Source: Endoryza foliicola
GTDB taxonomy: Bacteria; Bacteroidota; Bacteroidia; Chitinophagales; Chitinophagaceae
DNA length: 64,000 nucleotides
Assembly (NCBI GenBank): GCA_965226965.1
Contig: OZ245715.1
Location: 1,364,001 to 1,428,000, forward strand
Reading direction: 5' to 3'
The notes under the pieces are model-generated. The model saw only the letters and a program-made list of their open reading frames with translations. It was not told the DNA's origin and did no database searches. The first letter of the stretch is position 1, and every line of letters begins with the position of its first letter. Both the position numbers and the translations under genes were made by a program. Positions 62,432 through 64,000 of this stretch are shown in pieces.

Positions 62432-62458
62432 AAAGAAGGCTTCGGCCTTCTTTTTTTG
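62432..62458 (+). terminator. Terminator of fumC (UUCG tetraloop)
   Basis: AAAGAAGGC (62432-62440), TTCG loop, GCCTTCTTT (62445-62453), then further T residues. Confidence 0.93.
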
Positions 62459-62463
62459 TGTCC

Positions 62464-62498
62464 AAAAAAAATCCGGCTCAGTAAAAACAAAGCCGGAT
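62464..62498 (-). terminator. Minus-strand terminator downstream of the LacI gene
   Basis: ATCCGGCT and AGCCGGAT arms (62471-62498) with a 12-nt loop; on the minus strand seven or eight T residues follow (62470-62464). It lies about 195 bp past the LacI stop, implying a long 3' UTR or a separate small transcript. Confidence 0.75.
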
Positions 62499-62693
62499 AC
62501 AATCAGAATTAATCCAACTAAGGTGAATAAAACACTTTAGCGTGGATGAGTGTAACAATGTTGAAAGTTCGAATTGCCATTATACTAAAGGCTAAAATAA
62601 GAGATTGATAAGAGACAGGAAATCCTAGTCGACCAATCAGTGGGATGTATCGACGAACAACCTCGAGTTCAGTTTACAGTTTAATTGGCCGCT

Positions 62694-63719
62694 TTATTTA
62701 CCTTGACCAATAATCACCAGCTCACTATTCAGAACCACATTCTCAAAGGGATGGCTCTCGCTTGATTCTTTTTGATCTATCAACTTGAAAAGTAATTCTG
62801 CGGCGCGGGCACCTTGATCGTAGGGGAATTGTTCCACAGAAGCCAAAGGTGGTGTTTCTAAGTAATGCGTAATAGGAAGGTTCGCATAGCTAACGAAGGC
62901 CAAGTCTTTATTGATCTTTAATTTTTTCTTTCTTACATACTGCATGGCATCGAGCGCCACATAGTCGTTAAACGTTATAATGGCTGTTGGCTTGTTTTTC
63001 AAGGCTAGTAGCTGGTCCATGGCTTTTTGCGTTCCTTCTGCAGAGAAATCGGAACTTACCACTAAAGAAGGATCATGAACGATCTTGTTCTTTTTTAGTC
63101 CGTTTAAGTATCCTTGAAGGCGCTCGTTTTTAATGCTGAGTGTATCGGGCCCCTGTATGTAACCAATTCTTTTATGCCCTTTCTTGATCAAAAAATCAAT
63201 GGCTTCCATGGAACTGTGATACAGGCTGCACCAAACAGAATGAATATTCGGCACGTCGGGAACACGGTCGAAAAACACTACCGGAATATTGAATTGCAAT
63301 AAACTTTGAAAATGATCCACATTTGAGGTGTTCTTGGAGATGGATACCAAAAGCCCGTCTACACGGTGTTTCTGCATGGTTTCTACCAAGGTCTTTTCAC
63401 GGTCAATGCTGTCGTGGCTTTGACCCATCAGCGCGATATAATTGTTCTCAAATGCCTTGTCTTCAATGCCACTGGTAGCCAACGAAAAGAACTCTTCCCG
63501 GAGATTGGGTAAAATGACCCCGATGGTATAAGTCTTGCGCTGCTTGAAAAAGATCGCGGTTTGATTGGGAACATAATGAAGTTCCTCCGCCAGTTTTTTT
63601 ACTTGCATTTTGGTACGCAAGCCAATACTGGGGTGATCGTGCAAAGCACGAGAAACAGTTGAAACTGAAATATTTAATCGTTGCGCAATCTCCTTTATAG
63701 TAGGCAGCTTCTTTTCCAT
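62694..63719 (-). CDS. LacI family transcriptional regulator
   Basis: 341 aa. N-terminal HTH (about 4-58) with the LacI-type hinge (TIKEIAQRLNISVSTVSRALHD), then a periplasmic-binding-protein-like effector domain (about 63-330, starting TYTIGVILPNLREEFF). Likely a sugar-responsive repressor. It is divergent from a truncated exported-protein gene at 63937; a near-consensus LacI-type operator lies 36 bp upstream of its start, suggesting self-control and control of the divergent gene. Confidence 0.93.
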   Translation of the reverse strand: MEKKLPTIKEIAQRLNISVSTVSRALHDHPSIGLRTKMQVKKLAEELHYVPNQTAIFFKQRKTYTIGVILPNLREEFFSLATSGIEDKAFENNYIALMGQSHDSIDREKTLVETMQKHRVDGLLVSISKNTSNVDHFQSLLQFNIPVVFFDRVPDVPNIHSVWCSLYHSSMEAIDFLIKKGHKRIGYIQGPDTLSIKNERLQGYLNGLKKNKIVHDPSLVVSSDFSAEGTQKAMDQLLALKNKPTAIITFNDYVALDAMQYVRKKKLKINKDLAFVSYANLPITHYLETPPLASVEQFPYDQGARAAELLFKLIDQKESSESHPFENVVLNSELVIIGQGK

Positions 63720-63754
63720 ACTGCGATATTAAGAAATAGCCGCTAAAAAAATGA

Positions 63755-63768
63755 TGCAAACGGTTGCT
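63755..63768. promoter_or_regulatory. Putative LacI-family operator (TGCAAACGGTTGCT)
   Basis: A near-palindrome with the central CG typical of LacI/CcpA/PurR operators, matching 11 or 12 of 14 positions of the cre-like consensus TGWAARCGYTWNCW. It lies between the divergent LacI gene and the truncated exported-protein gene. Confidence 0.5.
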
Positions 63769-63892
63769 TGATTTGAAAAGGACCAATAATCAGCAGTTTT
63801 CCACTTTTTAAAAGATTTTGAAACAACAATTCAAAAGAGTTTCATTAAATTTAGAGAGCTGACAGCTAGTAGCAGATATAAACAATGGTAGT

Positions 63893-63921
63893 AGCCGGAA
63901 CATTGATTCCGGCTTCTTTTT
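63893..63921 (+). terminator. Leader hairpin before the truncated gene (terminator/attenuator-like)
   Basis: AGCCGGAA (63893-63900) pairs with TTCCGGCT (63907-63914) and is followed by TCTTTTTT, a terminator-like structure only 16 bp before the ATG at 63937. It may attenuate the downstream gene or block read-through. Confidence 0.65.
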
Positions 63922-63936
63922 TAATGATTCCTGAAT

Positions 63937-64000
63937 ATGAAAAATAAAGGCCTTTTCTTATCCTTCCTCTTTTGCTTGCTGAGTAGCTTGGAAATGAATG
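63937..64000 (+). CDS. Exported protein, 3' truncated by window edge
   Basis: Only 21 codons are visible (MKNKGLFLSFLFCLLSSLEM), a good signal-peptide start: short basic N-terminus and hydrophobic core. Nothing else is known from this window. In Bacteroidota, a gene divergent from a LacI repressor is often a SusC-like TonB receptor or a glycoside hydrolase, but that is context only. Confidence 0.55.
   Translation, partial: MKNKGLFLSFLFCLLSSLEMN

Overview
The window looks like chromosomal DNA from a member of the Bacteroidota, most likely Chitinophagales/Chitinophagaceae (inference; no rRNA gene is present to confirm it). The evidence is: proteins with type IX secretion (T9SS) C-terminal sorting domains, the gliding-motility ABC genes gldF and gldG, a fused MurF-alanine racemase, an enlarged LspA, many upstream TAnnTTTG (-7) boxes instead of strong Shine-Dalgarno sites, and AT-rich palindromic spacers. 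I saw no tRNA, rRNA, CRISPR array or prophage.

Layout: 1-1640 is the tail of a Bat-type operon (a BatD-like fragment and a VWA protein). 1817-5239 holds rsgA, small hypotheticals, a gamma-carbonic anhydrase-like protein and a class III aminotransferase. 5240-6317 is a REP-palindrome array with its likely REP-associated tyrosine transposase, followed by a cupin and a TM2-domain protein. 7709-12096 (minus) is a glycerol operon glpK-glpD-glpF with an exported RidA-like gene, with a large DUF5686 outer-membrane protein upstream. 14755-20861 is the most notable block, an exosortase N (XrtN) locus: a membrane protein, a winged-helix regulator, a VIT-domain protein with a PEP-CTERM-like tail, XrtN with a fused EpsI-like domain, a small membrane protein, a DgkA-type kinase and a DUF1361 protein, ending in a strong terminator.

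20907-32400 contains a TolB-like/beta-barrel surface protein, an MBL hydrolase, a flippase, an MbnP/MauG-type pair that may modify its own partner protein, arfB, dtd, a MazG-like protein and glycyl-tRNA synthetase. 32456-41203 has a flavin reductase, a large T9SS-exported subtilisin-like protease and mfd. 41204-42157 is gene-free and holds an inverted-repeat element. 42158-50589 has a TPR protein, a GNAT enzyme, the acpP-fabF-rnc cluster and three tandem T9SS cell-surface proteins of similar design.

50654-62405 carries methylmalonyl-CoA epimerase, iscS-iscU-iscA, a 150-bp minisatellite, gldF-gldG, terC, murF-alr, lspA and fumC. The window ends with a LacI-family repressor divergent from a truncated exported-protein gene, with a LacI-type operator between them.

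Functional themes are envelope biogenesis (MurF-Alr, LspA, DgkA, flippase, gliding ABC), surface protein sorting by two different routes (T9SS and exosortase), housekeeping translation/repair (RsgA, ArfB, Dtd, GlyRS, Mfd, RNase III) and Fe-S/metal handling (Isc, MbnP/MauG). Start codons were moved to internal ATGs where the longest open frame began at TTG or carried an implausible N-terminus; these choices are noted per gene.
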